From NCBI RefSeq assembly GCF_018130385.1, contig NZ_JAFCLU010000052.1:1-33558 (forward strand): 33,558 bases of DNA. Reading direction: 5' to 3'. Source of the DNA: Bradyrhizobium sp. AUGA SZCCT0283 (GTDB lineage Bacteria; Pseudomonadota; Alphaproteobacteria; Rhizobiales; Xanthobacteraceae). Position 1 is the stretch's first letter, and each line of letters opens with the position of its first letter. Under the pieces are notes generated by a model. That model was not told the origin of the DNA. It did no database searches and worked only from the letters and a program-made list of their open reading frames with translations. The translations under genes and the position numbers were made by a program. Positions 8,328 to 16,185 of this stretch are shown here, one piece after another.

Positions 8328-8834
8328 ATGTTCCGCTCAGGTCTCGTCGCCGTCACGCTGCTCGCTTTGCTCGGACCGGCCAGGGCCGCCGACGACGGTT
8401 GCGAAAAATTCGCATGGTCGCTGGCGCGCGAACGCGCGGCGTTTGCGGCGGCGGACAAGACGACGGTTGCGGCGGGCGAGGCGTTGGCAGCGCTGCCGGC
8501 GGGCGCGCTGGTCATTCGTCTGCAGGCGGCGGCGCAAGCCTCCTTCGAAATGCCGCCCGAGCGCAAGCCGCGAACGGAGCAGTGGCATGGCGGCATGGTG
8601 CGATTGCCCGTGCTGGCCAAGCCCGGCATCTACCAGATCACGCTCTCCGACGACGCCTGGATCGACGTCATTCAGAACGGCCGCTACGCCCGCTCCGTCG
8701 GCAGCACCGGCCGCAGCGATTGTCCGGGCGTGCGCAAGAGCGTGCGGCTCGATCTCAACGCCAGCCCGGTCGTGCTGCAATTGAGCGGCGTATCGCCGGA
8801 TACGATCGCCATTACGATCGGTGCGGTGGAATAG
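8328..8834 (+). CDS. Secreted hypothetical protein of the tup operon
   Basis: The protein has 168 residues with a clear Sec signal peptide (VAVTLLALLGPARAA, cleavage near residue 21). The mature part contains three cysteines (DDGCEKF near the N-terminus, SDCPGVRK near 133) and a beta-rich C-terminal half (IYQITLSDDAWIDVIQNG, VVLQLSGVSPDTIAITIG). I do not know a function. It lies nine bases after the ModA-like remnant and is presumably cotranscribed with tupBCA, which suggests a periplasmic role tied to oxyanion uptake or to the lost ModA-like protein. No metal-binding motif is obvious. Confidence 0.75.
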   Translation: MFRSGLVAVTLLALLGPARAADDGCEKFAWSLARERAAFAAADKTTVAAGEALAALPAGALVIRLQAAAQASFEMPPERKPRTEQWHGGMVRLPVLAKPGIYQITLSDDAWIDVIQNGRYARSVGSTGRSDCPGVRKSVRLDLNASPVVLQLSGVSPDTIAITIGAVE

Positions 8835-8948
8835 GTTCCGCAACTCCAGCAAATTGGGAGGCCATAGCATCCGCGCCCGCACTTATTGCGCTGCCTGGGA
8901 TCGGCTTCTCTGTTAAAGATGTTGTCAGCGCAAGGTGAGGGCTCAGTG

Positions 8949-9536
8949 ATGGCGTCTCAAACTTCGGGCGAGATGAACCCGCGCAAGGTGCTGCTTTTCA
9001 GCGGCCACATGATTGATAGCCCGACCCGGAGGGAGCCCCGGTTCCCGGCAGACAAGGAGCCGATCGCAGCCAAGGCGATCGGAGATCTGCTCGATCAGAT
9101 CGCCGTGGGGCGCGGCGATCTGGCAATTTGTGGCGGCGCCTGTGGCGGGGATTTGCTGTTCGCCGAGGCCGCGCTGGCCCGGCAATTGACCCTTGCGATC
9201 TATCTTCCATTTGAGGAGGACAGGTTTCTTGCGGAATCCGTCGATTTTGCCGATGCGGACTGGCGTTCGCGCTATTTTGCAGCGAAGTCACAGGCGGCAT
9301 TGCACATCGCGTCCGAGGAACTTGGCCCGCTCAAGCCTGACGAAGATCCTTTCGAACGCAACAATTTGTGGATGCTGCAGGTGGCGACAGGGTACGGCGC
9401 CGAAAAGGTCGATTTCATCTGCCTGTGGAACGGAGCCGGCGGCGACGGCCCGGGCGGCACCCAGCACCTGATGCAGGAGGTGCAAAAAAAGGGTGGCCGG
9501 ACCCATTGGCTGGATACGGGGCGGCTGTGGACGTGA
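8949..9536 (+). CDS. SLOG-like (LOG/DprA-fold) nucleotide-binding protein
   Basis: A 195-residue soluble protein. The N-terminal strand KVLLFSGHMID is followed by a glycine-rich element DLAICGGACGGDLLFAEAAL (about 57-76), then LAIYLPFEEDRF and a C-terminal VDFICLWNGAGGDGPGGTQH. A GG(x)GGD loop after a beta strand, in a protein with a LOG-like layout, suggests a SLOG/Rossmannoid nucleotide-binding fold; this is my pattern reading and not a firm family assignment. SLOG domains in other systems bind nucleotide second messengers or NAD-derived signals. It ends 22 bases before the end of the convergent patatin gene, so the pair may share a terminator region. I start at the ATG at 8949 (GTGAGG upstream); in-frame ATG codons at 8919 and 8886 are possible. 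Confidence 0.6.
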   Translation: MASQTSGEMNPRKVLLFSGHMIDSPTRREPRFPADKEPIAAKAIGDLLDQIAVGRGDLAICGGACGGDLLFAEAALARQLTLAIYLPFEEDRFLAESVDFADADWRSRYFAAKSQAALHIASEELGPLKPDEDPFERNNLWMLQVATGYGAEKVDFICLWNGAGGDGPGGTQHLMQEVQKKGGRTHWLDTGRLWT

Positions 9537-9558
9537 AGCCGATGCGGCCTTGGCCGCG

Positions 9559-10731
9559 TCAGCCTGCAAATCTCTGGAATGGCGTCATGTCCACGAACTT
9601 CGCGGCATACGCCCGTCCTACCGATTGCATCTCATTGATGTACTCGATCTGATCCAGCGCCTGGACGTGATCCGGATCGATCTGGGTCAGCCCCAAGGCG
9701 TCGAGGCCGTCTCGACTCACATCGGGATTGTAGCGGGCATACAGGAATTGGCGGCCGCAATCTTGTTCGAGCGGAATGACATCCCCCTTGAGCGGATCCG
9801 GTCGCCGCGGAACCATGTCGCCGAGCTCCCGGTCGATCGGCTCGCCGAACACGCAGCGGCCGACAGCGCGGCAATTGATGTCCTGGTCGATTGCGGCGCC
9901 GCCCATGAGCACGCCGGGAAGGTGCGCGACGTTGGCCGGCGCCAATTGTCCGCGCGCGTTGAGGTCGCGGCTGACCGCCGCCGCCGATCCCGTGCCGACC
10001 GAAATCAGCATCATCTTCGTCTCTCCGACGGGCCAGTTCAAGCGGTACTGCGGAAGTGTCGCCATCCGGAACAGCTGGAAGGCCGGGTTATTGTAGGGAG
10101 TGACGCCACCGTCGACGAAGAAGAAGGTTTTTGCCGGGTCGTCTTTATCCCACTCGACTATTTCGGGCGGGAAATAGACGGGCGCAGCCGTGCTCGCACG
10201 CACCAGCTGCCACAGCGGAATCTGCAGATTGCAGTCCTTGCGGGTGCGATCGTTGTACCGGGCAAAAGGATTGTTGGAAACTGGCCACGGCGAATCCGTC
10301 GTTGCATTTCGTGTGACGACCAGCAGCAGCGAACGCAGGTCGTCGGCCCCAAGCGTGCGCTCCCCGAACACGCTGTTCAGCTTCTTGCGCAGCGGATCGG
10401 CCTGATAGAAGCTGCGCAGCCGGCCGATCAGGGATGATTTTTCGAACATCAGCGGTCCCGCCTCGGAGTAGAAAACGCTCAGTTCCTGAACTGACTTTCC
10501 CATCGCGAGGCCAGCCGCAATGATGGCGCCGGTGCTGGTGCCGCCGATATAGTCGAAGAAATCCCCGAGACGGAATGACGCGCCTTTGCCAGTTGCCGTC
10601 GCCAGATCCTGCTCAATCTTGCGCAGGATTTCGAGAGACATCACGCCGCGGATTCCGCCGCCGTCGAGCGCCAGCAGCCGGCGGGGTCTTTCAGCAGCGA
10701 ACTTTGTTTGCCAGTTTTTGAGATGGGTCAT
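9559..10731 (-). CDS. Patatin-like phospholipase
   Basis: A 390-residue patatin-family lipid acyl hydrolase. The oxyanion-hole loop DGGGIRG is at residues 23-29, the nucleophile elbow GTSTG at 64-68 (catalytic Ser66), and the catalytic aspartate is in FVDGGV (Asp207), so the Ser-Asp dyad is intact. No signal peptide or membrane segment is visible, so it should act on membrane phospholipids from the cytoplasm. It follows the DUF4071-type gene by 35 bases on the same strand, forming an operon. Stand-alone patatins paired with sensor proteins are common effectors in CBASS-like defence, but no cyclic-nucleotide synthase lies beside it. The start at 10731 follows CGGAACGAC; the longer frame to 10827 would overlap the upstream gene. 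Confidence 0.9.
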   Translation of the reverse strand: MTHLKNWQTKFAAERPRRLLALDGGGIRGVMSLEILRKIEQDLATATGKGASFRLGDFFDYIGGTSTGAIIAAGLAMGKSVQELSVFYSEAGPLMFEKSSLIGRLRSFYQADPLRKKLNSVFGERTLGADDLRSLLLVVTRNATTDSPWPVSNNPFARYNDRTRKDCNLQIPLWQLVRASTAAPVYFPPEIVEWDKDDPAKTFFFVDGGVTPYNNPAFQLFRMATLPQYRLNWPVGETKMMLISVGTGSAAAVSRDLNARGQLAPANVAHLPGVLMGGAAIDQDINCRAVGRCVFGEPIDRELGDMVPRRPDPLKGDVIPLEQDCGRQFLYARYNPDVSRDGLDALGLTQIDPDHVQALDQIEYINEMQSVGRAYAAKFVDMTPFQRFAG

Positions 10732-10766
10732 TTGTCGTTCCGATTTGCTGTCGTGTTTTGATCCCG

Positions 10767-12095
10767 TCAGGGCGGCAATAGCTCGCCAAGTGCGCTCAGT
10801 TGCTTGTTCAGGGTATCTTCCATCCATTTCACGGCGTTGCTATCGCGGCCGGCCTTTATCAGGCGCTGGCGTTCTTTCTCGACAATCTCGGCTTTGAGGC
10901 TTCCCGCCTCATCTCTGCGGCCTAACCCGAACAAGGCCTCAACCTTGGTCGCCCCGATCCAGAACAGCTCGTCGCCGCTGACCCCGGGACCGTCATGTTT
11001 CGGTTCGCCAGCGCCGGAGGCGCCTGGCAGCAGATGATCGCAAATTTTCAGGACATCTTTCCGGACCCGCCGCGCGAGAAGCCGATCCACCAAAGCCTCA
11101 TCGCCCTCGCTGCGGGACGCGCGAACATCGAGCACGAATGCGTAGTTGATGCCGTTATAATAGTCGGTTCGGATGTAGTAGCCTCTCGCATAAGCCTTCA
11201 CCGATTCATCCAGATCCTCGCGGTTTTGCGTTGCATCCCATAACCGTTTGTGGATAGCGCCCCATAATCCCACCGTTTCGGCATCGCTCGACGTTCGCGG
11301 CGTGAGCGCGCTCAAAATGTTCTTGGCATTGACCAGTGATGTCGTGGCGTCCGGCTGTTGGAACTTGTAGGTTGCCAGCGCCAATTGCTGGAGGATGTAG
11401 GGGTCGTCAGGCTGCATCGTCTTCAGACGCTTCAGAAGGGCTAGAGGCAGAGCCCAATCGTCGGCCTCCTTGACCTCGTCCTTCGCGGCGCGAAAGCTTA
11501 CGAGGAGTTCGGCGAAGCTCTTCTGTTCCCGGTCCGTGGGCTCAGAGGAGGGCGCGGGCGGGCCCGCGGCGGCCACCATCGCCGGCGTCTTGGGAAGGCT
11601 GGCGGCCTGAAGCGAGGGAATGAACAGAAAGACCGGGCTGTCGGGCTCGGGACTGTCCATCAGCGTCGTGATCTTTTCTTTCAGTTTCTCCCTGACGCGC
11701 ATCACCTCGGTAAATCCGATCTCCTTGCCGAGGTGCTCGTATTTGAGGATGCTGAGATGATTGAGATCGAACGGGAAGCTGAAATTGTTCTCCGCGAGCA
11801 CGATGGTTCGTTGTGGCCGGAGCGCGTGACGAACGCCGAGCTCATAGACCGCGTTGACGTTCGCGGTGGACAGGTCCGCAATGACCAGATCCGCCGAAAG
11901 CAGATTGTCGTACATCGGCTTGTCGATGACGGTGGAATGGATGATCTCGTCCGCGCGAACGCAGGTATGGCCGGCCTCTTTCACCACCGGTTTGATAATG
12001 TCTTCGTAGGTTCTGTTCAGGTTCAGAACACGCTGCGGGTTCGACTGGAAGTCGGTCTTCTCGCCGAAGCCCATAATGACAAAACAGCTACCCAT
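10767..12095 (-). CDS. Deoxyribosyltransferase-like N-terminal domain plus TRAFs-binding/DUF4071-type helical domain
   Basis: The protein has 442 residues. Residues 1-125 (MGSCFVIMGFGEK..., EAGHTCVRADEI, LLSADLVIADLSTANVNAVYELG) have the Rossmannoid layout and DLS/NVYELG-type motif of nucleoside 2-deoxyribosyltransferase-like domains in prokaryotic conflict proteins. A Pro/Ala linker spans about 160-190. Residues 190-442 are helical repeats resembling the DUF4071/TRAFs-binding domain known from animal ASK kinases and bacterial TPR proteins. The start at 12095 is strongly supported by CGGAGGATATT just upstream. It heads an operon with the patatin gene, so I infer a sensor/regulator that controls the phospholipase, perhaps by handling a nucleotide signal. 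Enzymatic activity is not shown; the NDT-like domain could be binding-only. Confidence 0.8.
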   Translation of the reverse strand: MGSCFVIMGFGEKTDFQSNPQRVLNLNRTYEDIIKPVVKEAGHTCVRADEIIHSTVIDKPMYDNLLSADLVIADLSTANVNAVYELGVRHALRPQRTIVLAENNFSFPFDLNHLSILKYEHLGKEIGFTEVMRVREKLKEKITTLMDSPEPDSPVFLFIPSLQAASLPKTPAMVAAAGPPAPSSEPTDREQKSFAELLVSFRAAKDEVKEADDWALPLALLKRLKTMQPDDPYILQQLALATYKFQQPDATTSLVNAKNILSALTPRTSSDAETVGLWGAIHKRLWDATQNREDLDESVKAYARGYYIRTDYYNGINYAFVLDVRASRSEGDEALVDRLLARRVRKDVLKICDHLLPGASGAGEPKHDGPGVSGDELFWIGATKVEALFGLGRRDEAGSLKAEIVEKERQRLIKAGRDSNAVKWMEDTLNKQLSALGELLPP

Positions 12096-12431
12096 AATAT
12101 CCTCCGGTCGGCTGGTGAGCGGCACCGCGGGAGTCGCACGCAATCAATGGTTGCTTGTAAAATAGTGCACAAGTCTGAACCAAAACGAGTGTGGTTGCAA
12201 CCTGAAAGCTGGAAGTTTCGTGGGTGGATGTGCCGCCGAAAGCAACGCGAACTTCGCGGCTGGTCAATTGTGCCGCGTTGCAGGTTGTGATCCACGACGA
12301 AAAATCTGCAGGAGAAACTTGCCGTTCAGTTTCATGAACATTCGTTCAAGCAGCCGTCTCGGTCTTTATGTCGCACGCCGGAACGTCACGCGCGCCGGCC
12401 GGTTAGCCTTCACACGTTCCACTGGAGTTCG
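12096..12431. promoter_or_regulatory. Divergent intergenic region upstream of the patatin operon and the His/Tyr-rich gene
   Basis: This 336-base gap separates two divergent starts, so promoters for both must lie here. I see no confident -35/-10 pair, FixK box, tRNA or open frame with a ribosome site. Confidence 0.45.
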
Positions 12432-12749
12432 ATGATGAAGCAGCTAGCTATCGTGTTTGCCGTTGGCGCCGCCGCGCTGATGGGAGGTTCCGCCGCCTAC
12501 GCCGCCGACAACGCGGTGAAGTCGAAATCTTCGATGGATGCCACGCAATCCCCGACCGACATCAGCGCGCGTCACCGCCATCGCCACTGGCATGGCCATC
12601 ACCACTGGCATCACCGTCACTACCGGCCGTACTACGGGAGCTACAATTACTATGCCCCGCGCCCCTACGGCTATTACGGTCCCCGCTACTACGGCGGCGG
12701 CCCCGGTGTAACCTTCAGCTTCGGCAGCGGCGGCTATCGCGGCTGGTAA
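12432..12749 (+). CDS. Secreted His/Tyr/Gly-rich protein
   Basis: The protein has 105 residues. A Sec signal peptide (LAIVFAVGAAALMGGSAAYA, cleavage near residue 24) precedes a mature part with a dense histidine block (HRHRHWHGHHHWHHRHY, about 48-64), then a Tyr/Pro/Gly-rich part (YYAPRPYGYYGPRYYGGGPG). The starts ATG-ATG follow TGGAGTTCG. Such low-complexity envelope proteins are frequent in rhizobia and usually unnamed; metal (Ni, Cu, Zn) binding or cell-surface structural roles are possible but unproven. It is a single-gene unit closed by a terminator 22 bases downstream. Confidence 0.85.
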   Translation: MMKQLAIVFAVGAAALMGGSAAYAADNAVKSKSSMDATQSPTDISARHRHRHWHGHHHWHHRHYRPYYGSYNYYAPRPYGYYGPRYYGGGPGVTFSFGSGGYRGW

Positions 12750-12771
12750 GACAGGCTGGAGGAAGACGAGA

Positions 12772-12797
12772 AGCCCGCAGCGATGCGGGCTTTTTGT
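12772..12797 (+). terminator. Rho-independent terminator of the His/Tyr-rich gene
   Basis: AGCCCGCA-GCGA-TGCGGGCT forms a strong GC hairpin followed by TTTTTGTTT. It lies 22 bases after the stop at 12749. Confidence 0.9.
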
Positions 12798-12910
12798 TTG
12801 CTCTGGTGCTGACGACGCACCATTGATCGATGGCGCCAGTGGCTGGATCGGTATACCCTGAGATTCGCGCCGGCAGCGCGGCGCCAATCCCTCTGATGAA
12901 GGAAGCCAAA

Positions 12911-13111
12911 ATGAGCGAGCGACTTGAAACGCTGAACAAGGCCCGTGCGCGCATGCTCGAGGACAGGGACGCCCATGCGAAGGTGCTGGCCGCTCCCTTT
13001 GACCGCGACAAGGCCGAACGGGCCCGCAACAAGTTCATCGAGATTCAGATGCTGATCGACGCCCTGGACCGCGCCATCAGCGGAGAGGGAGTCATGGCGC
13101 TAAGGGCCTGA
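12911..13111 (+). CDS. Small hypothetical helical protein
   Basis: A 66-residue protein, charged and helical throughout (ERLETLNKARARMLEDRDAH, ARNKFIEIQMLIDALDRAI). It has no signal peptide, cysteines or membrane segment. The ATG at 12911 is supported by GAAGGAAGCC upstream; the frame is open back to 12830 but those residues have non-coding character. I do not recognise a named family. It may be an alpha-helical hairpin with a partner-binding role. It stands alone after the terminator at 12797. Confidence 0.75.
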   Translation: MSERLETLNKARARMLEDRDAHAKVLAAPFDRDKAERARNKFIEIQMLIDALDRAISGEGVMALRA

Positions 13112-13150
13112 GCCCTATGCGCTGCGGCGGCGGCCCGGCGTAACCTTCAG

Positions 13151-13189
13151 CGCGTAGGGGCGGATTGGAGCCGAAGGGCTAATCCGCCA
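13151..13189 (-). repeat. REP-like palindromic repeat, copy 1
   Basis: The arms GGCGGATT and AATCCGCC enclose a short loop. Read on the minus strand it gives GGCGGATTAGCCCTTCGGCT, then CCAATCCGCCCCTACG, close to the plus-strand sequence of copy 2 at 13349. This is the style of REP elements in Bradyrhizobium-type genomes. Confidence 0.75.
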
Positions 13190-13348
13190 TTCCAGGCTAT
13201 TCTTGTGCGTTCATCGTCATCAGCCGAATCTCCGCCCGTTTCGCTGTCGCCGCTTTCACTTCCAGAGCCCTATTGCATGGTAGCGACCCATCGCACACGC
13301 TTAAGCAATTCGACGGCAACACCGGCCCCATCGGCGGGGAGGCGGCGC

Positions 13349-13384
13349 GGCGGACTACGCCTTCGGCTCCAATCCGCGCTACGT
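13349..13384 (+). repeat. REP-like palindromic repeat, copy 2
   Basis: GGCGGACTACGCCTTCGGCT followed by CCAATCCGCGCTACG matches copy 1 in inverted orientation with a few differences. The two copies form a BIME- or MITE-like pair. Confidence 0.75.
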
Positions 13385-13549
13385 ACTGCCCCGTGATTCC
13401 CAAGGCCGGCTGACGCCGCGTCACCTTGCCTCATTCTGCCCTGGCATGAGGGGATGGCCCGGATCCTGCTTTGACAGGTGCGCGCTGACCTGATCCATTT
13501 CCCTTATCGAGCGTGACGAGACATTCAGCACAGTTAAGGAGTAGGCCCC

Positions 13550-15340
13550 ATGAAGGAACGGGAACTTCGAGACCTGATTGCAGACGTCAAGACCGGCCGG
13601 TTGTCGCGGCGGGCCTTTGTCCAGCAGATGATCGCCGTCGGCCTTTCGGCGCCGATGGCCGGGATGATGCTGAGCCAGTCCGGGGTCGCGATGGCTGCGA
13701 CCGCGATTCCCTACAAGCCGATCAGGGCCGGCGGCGGCGGCATGCTGAAACTGATGTATTGGCAGGCGGTGACCCTGCTCAATCCCCATTTCGCCGTCGG
13801 CACCAAGGACCAGGAAGGCTCCCGGATCTTTTACGAGCCGCTGGCGGGATGGGATAATGACGGCAATCTGGTGCCGATCCTCGCTGCCGAGATTCCGAGC
13901 AAGGAGAATGACGGATTGGCCGAGGACGGCCGCTCGGTGATCTGGAAGCTGAAGCGCGGCGTCAAATGGCATGACGGCATGCCTTTCACGGCCGACGACG
14001 TCGTGTTCAACTGGGAATATGCCAGGACGCCGGAGACCGCGGCGGTCTCGATCGCCAGCTACAAGGACATCACGGTCGAGAAGATCGACGACTTCACCGT
14101 CCGCCTCGTTTTTGCCAAGCCGACGCCATTCTGGGCCGATGCCTTTGTCAGCAACTACGGCATGATCATCCCGAAACATTTGTTCAAGGATTACGTCGGC
14201 GGCAAGTCGCGCGAGGCGCCGAACAACCTGAAGCCGGTCGGCACCGGCCCTTATATGTTCGTGGATTTCAAGCCGGGCGACATGCTCCGCGCCAAAATCA
14301 ATCCCAACTACCACGTCGCCAACCGGCCGCATTTCGACGAGGTGGAGGTCAAGGGCGGCGGCGACGCGGTGTCGGCGGCGCGCGCGGTGCTGCAGACCGG
14401 CGAATATGACTATGCCTGGAACATGCAGGTCGAAGACGAGCTCCTCTTGAAGATGGAAGCCCTCGGAAAGGGCAAGATCAGCATTACGACGTCAGGCAAT
14501 GTCGAATTCATGCAGCTCAACTCGACCGATCCCGCGGTCGAGGTCGACGGCGAGCGCGCCAGCATCAAGACCAGGCATCCGCTGTTCAGCGATCCGGCCG
14601 TGCGCCAGGCCATCAATCTCCTGATCGATCGCGTCTCGATCGAGAAATTCATCTATGGCCGCACGGCGCTGGCCACCGCGAACTTCCTCAACAACCCACC
14701 ACGCTTCCGGTCGAAAAACACCAAATTCGAATTCAACATCGAGAAGGCCAACCAGATCCTCGAGGCCGCCGGCTGGAAAAAAGGCGGCGACGGCATTCGC
14801 GCCAAGGACGGCAAGCCGCTGAAGTTCGTGTTCCAGACCTCGATCAATGCGCCCAGGCAGAAGACCCAGGCCATCGTCAAGCAGGCGTGCCAGAAAGCGG
14901 GCATCGACGTCGAACTGAAGTCGGTGGTGGGCTCGGTGTTCTTCTCCTCCGATACCGCCAATCCCGATACCTACACGCATTTCTATTGCGACGCGCAGAT
15001 GTACAACACCACCATGCCGCAGGCCGATCCGCAGCTCTTCATGAACCAGTATGTGTCCTGGCAGGTGGCGAACAAGGACAACAAGTGGCAGGGGCGCAAC
15101 GTCTCGCGCTGGCAAAGCAAGGAATACGACGAGACCTACAAGCAGTGCGAACAAGAGCTCGACGCGGTGAAGCGCGCGGCGCTCTTCATCAAGCTCAACG
15201 ACCTCGTCGTGAAAGACAACTACATCCAGCCCATCATCTCCCGCACCCGGGTCGCAGCCCTCGGCGGCAAGCTGACCGCGCATATTTCGGGCTGGGACAA
15301 CGATCTGTGGCAGCTCGCGAGCTGGTACCGGGAGGCGTGA
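13550..15340 (+). CDS. Peptide/nickel-type ABC transporter substrate-binding protein, Tat-exported
   Basis: A 596-residue family 5 solute-binding protein (DppA/OppA type). The N-terminus contains LSRRAFVQQM followed by a mild hydrophobic stretch ending near AMAAT, a twin-arginine signal, so it should be exported folded to the periplasm. The domain starts near residue 65 (MLKLMYWQAVTLLNPHF) and shows the family landmarks LVPILAAEIP, WKLKRGVKWHDGMPFTADDV and NLKPVGTGPYMF. The start has AAGGAGTAGG upstream. No permease or ATPase genes are adjacent, so it is an orphan that must borrow a transporter encoded elsewhere. About 206 bases of this gene (from 14673) are duplicated as a decayed fragment at 20535 and, for 25 bases, again at 24189. 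Confidence 0.92.
   Translation: MKERELRDLIADVKTGRLSRRAFVQQMIAVGLSAPMAGMMLSQSGVAMAATAIPYKPIRAGGGGMLKLMYWQAVTLLNPHFAVGTKDQEGSRIFYEPLAGWDNDGNLVPILAAEIPSKENDGLAEDGRSVIWKLKRGVKWHDGMPFTADDVVFNWEYARTPETAAVSIASYKDITVEKIDDFTVRLVFAKPTPFWADAFVSNYGMIIPKHLFKDYVGGKSREAPNNLKPVGTGPYMFVDFKPGDMLRAKINPNYHVANRPHFDEVEVKGGGDAVSAARAVLQTGEYDYAWNMQVEDELLLKMEALGKGKISITTSGNVEFMQLNSTDPAVEVDGERASIKTRHPLFSDPAVRQAINLLIDRVSIEKFIYGRTALATANFLNNPPRFRSKNTKFEFNIEKANQILEAAGWKKGGDGIRAKDGKPLKFVFQTSINAPRQKTQAIVKQACQKAGIDVELKSVVGSVFFSSDTANPDTYTHFYCDAQMYNTTMPQADPQLFMNQYVSWQVANKDNKWQGRNVSRWQSKEYDETYKQCEQELDAVKRAALFIKLNDLVVKDNYIQPIISRTRVAALGGKLTAHISGWDNDLWQLASWYREA
14673..14697 (+). repeat. Source copy of a 25-bp segment repeated at 20535 and 24189
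   Basis: Begins CCACCGCGAACTTCC and ends ACAACCC inside the solute-binding protein gene (encoding ATANFLNNP). The same 25 bases recur exactly at 20535-20559 and 24189-24213. Confidence 0.9.
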
Positions 15341-15495
15341 CAGCGGGCTTTCAGATGTGCCTGATGTAGCAGCCTGGCGTTTGCGGGCACAGTGAGCGCG
15401 ACGCCTCGCGAAGCTTGCAGGCGGATTCGCGGTCGCGTTGTCGGATGGCGCGCGCGAGGGGCAATGGCGGGACGAATACCGCGGACGAGAGTGCT

Positions 15496-16185
15496 TTATG
15501 CACCGGTCGGATTGAAAACAGCAGCATGCGAGCGGGCGCGCGCGATGCGTACACCCCGTTCCTTCAAGTCACGCAAGGCGACATACATCATTGCCGTCAT
15601 CAGAGCGTCGTTGAAGGCGTCGTGCTGGGCGAGCAGCGGGATGCCGAGATCCTTAAGCATTGCCGCGAATGAGAGATCGACGACCGTATTTGCCGGCGCG
15701 TCACCATACTTGCGCTCGTAGTAGAGCTTGGAAACCTCGATGCGCCGGTTGGGCAGCTCGATCTCGATGAAGGGGAGGACGTATTTGTCGACCATCGCGA
15801 TATCGAAGTCGACATAGTATCCGACCAGCGGACGCCCGCCGATGAAATGCAGCAAACTTGGCAGCACCTTCCTGATGAACGGGCTTTGTGCAACATCGGC
15901 CCGAAGCAGGCGATGCACCTTGATCCCTTCGGCCCGCATGTCAGCATCGGGGCGAACGACCGCCTCGAAATGCTCGCTGGTCAGGATTCGGTTGCCTCGG
16001 ATTTTGATCGCGGCAACGGCGATGATGTCGTCGGTACGCACGTTGAGACCCGTCGTCTCGCAATCGATCGCGACAACCTCGTCCGCGGGTCCCGGCTCGA
16101 ACAGGAACCGGTACGACTGATCGCCGATCGAGGCTTGATGGAAGAGGCGTTTGATCGCGCGGGGGATCACGTCAGAACATGCCAA
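15496..16185 (-). CDS. DEDDh-type 3'-5' exonuclease (DnaQ-like)
   Basis: A protein of about 229 residues with the exonuclease motifs in order: ExoI VVAIDCETTGL (Asp and Glu), ExoII VGYYVDFDIAM and ExoIII QHDAFNDALMT (His and Asp). It resembles the epsilon subunit and PolC-type proofreading domains. The start is uncertain: the longest frame opens with TTG at 16185, overlapping the upstream DUF294 gene by 14 bases, and a GTG at 16170 is the next choice; neither has a strong ribosome site. The overlap suggests coupling. A cNMP/CBS/DUF294 gene followed by a DnaQ-like exonuclease next to actP is, as I recall, a recurrent arrangement in proteobacteria. Its physiological role there is unknown; degradation of a nucleic-acid or nucleotide substrate is inferred. 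Confidence 0.85.
   Translation of the reverse strand: MACSDVIPRAIKRLFHQASIGDQSYRFLFEPGPADEVVAIDCETTGLNVRTDDIIAVAAIKIRGNRILTSEHFEAVVRPDADMRAEGIKVHRLLRADVAQSPFIRKVLPSLLHFIGGRPLVGYYVDFDIAMVDKYVLPFIEIELPNRRIEVSKLYYERKYGDAPANTVVDLSFAAMLKDLGIPLLAQHDAFNDALMTAMMYVALRDLKERGVRIARARSHAAVFNPTGA

Larger units (their letters stand above)
13112..13549. other. Intergenic region with paired palindromic repeats
   Basis: A gap of 438 bases. Two related palindromic repeats (13151-13189 and 13349-13384) lie in inverted orientation, framing about 160 bases. The minus frame 13197-13424 runs across the second repeat and has no ribosome site, so I do not call a gene. The promoter of the solute-binding protein gene should lie in the last 100 bases. 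Confidence 0.55.

Noticed and set aside
13197..13424. 75-residue minus-strand frame
   Set aside because: It runs through a palindromic repeat and has no ribosome site.
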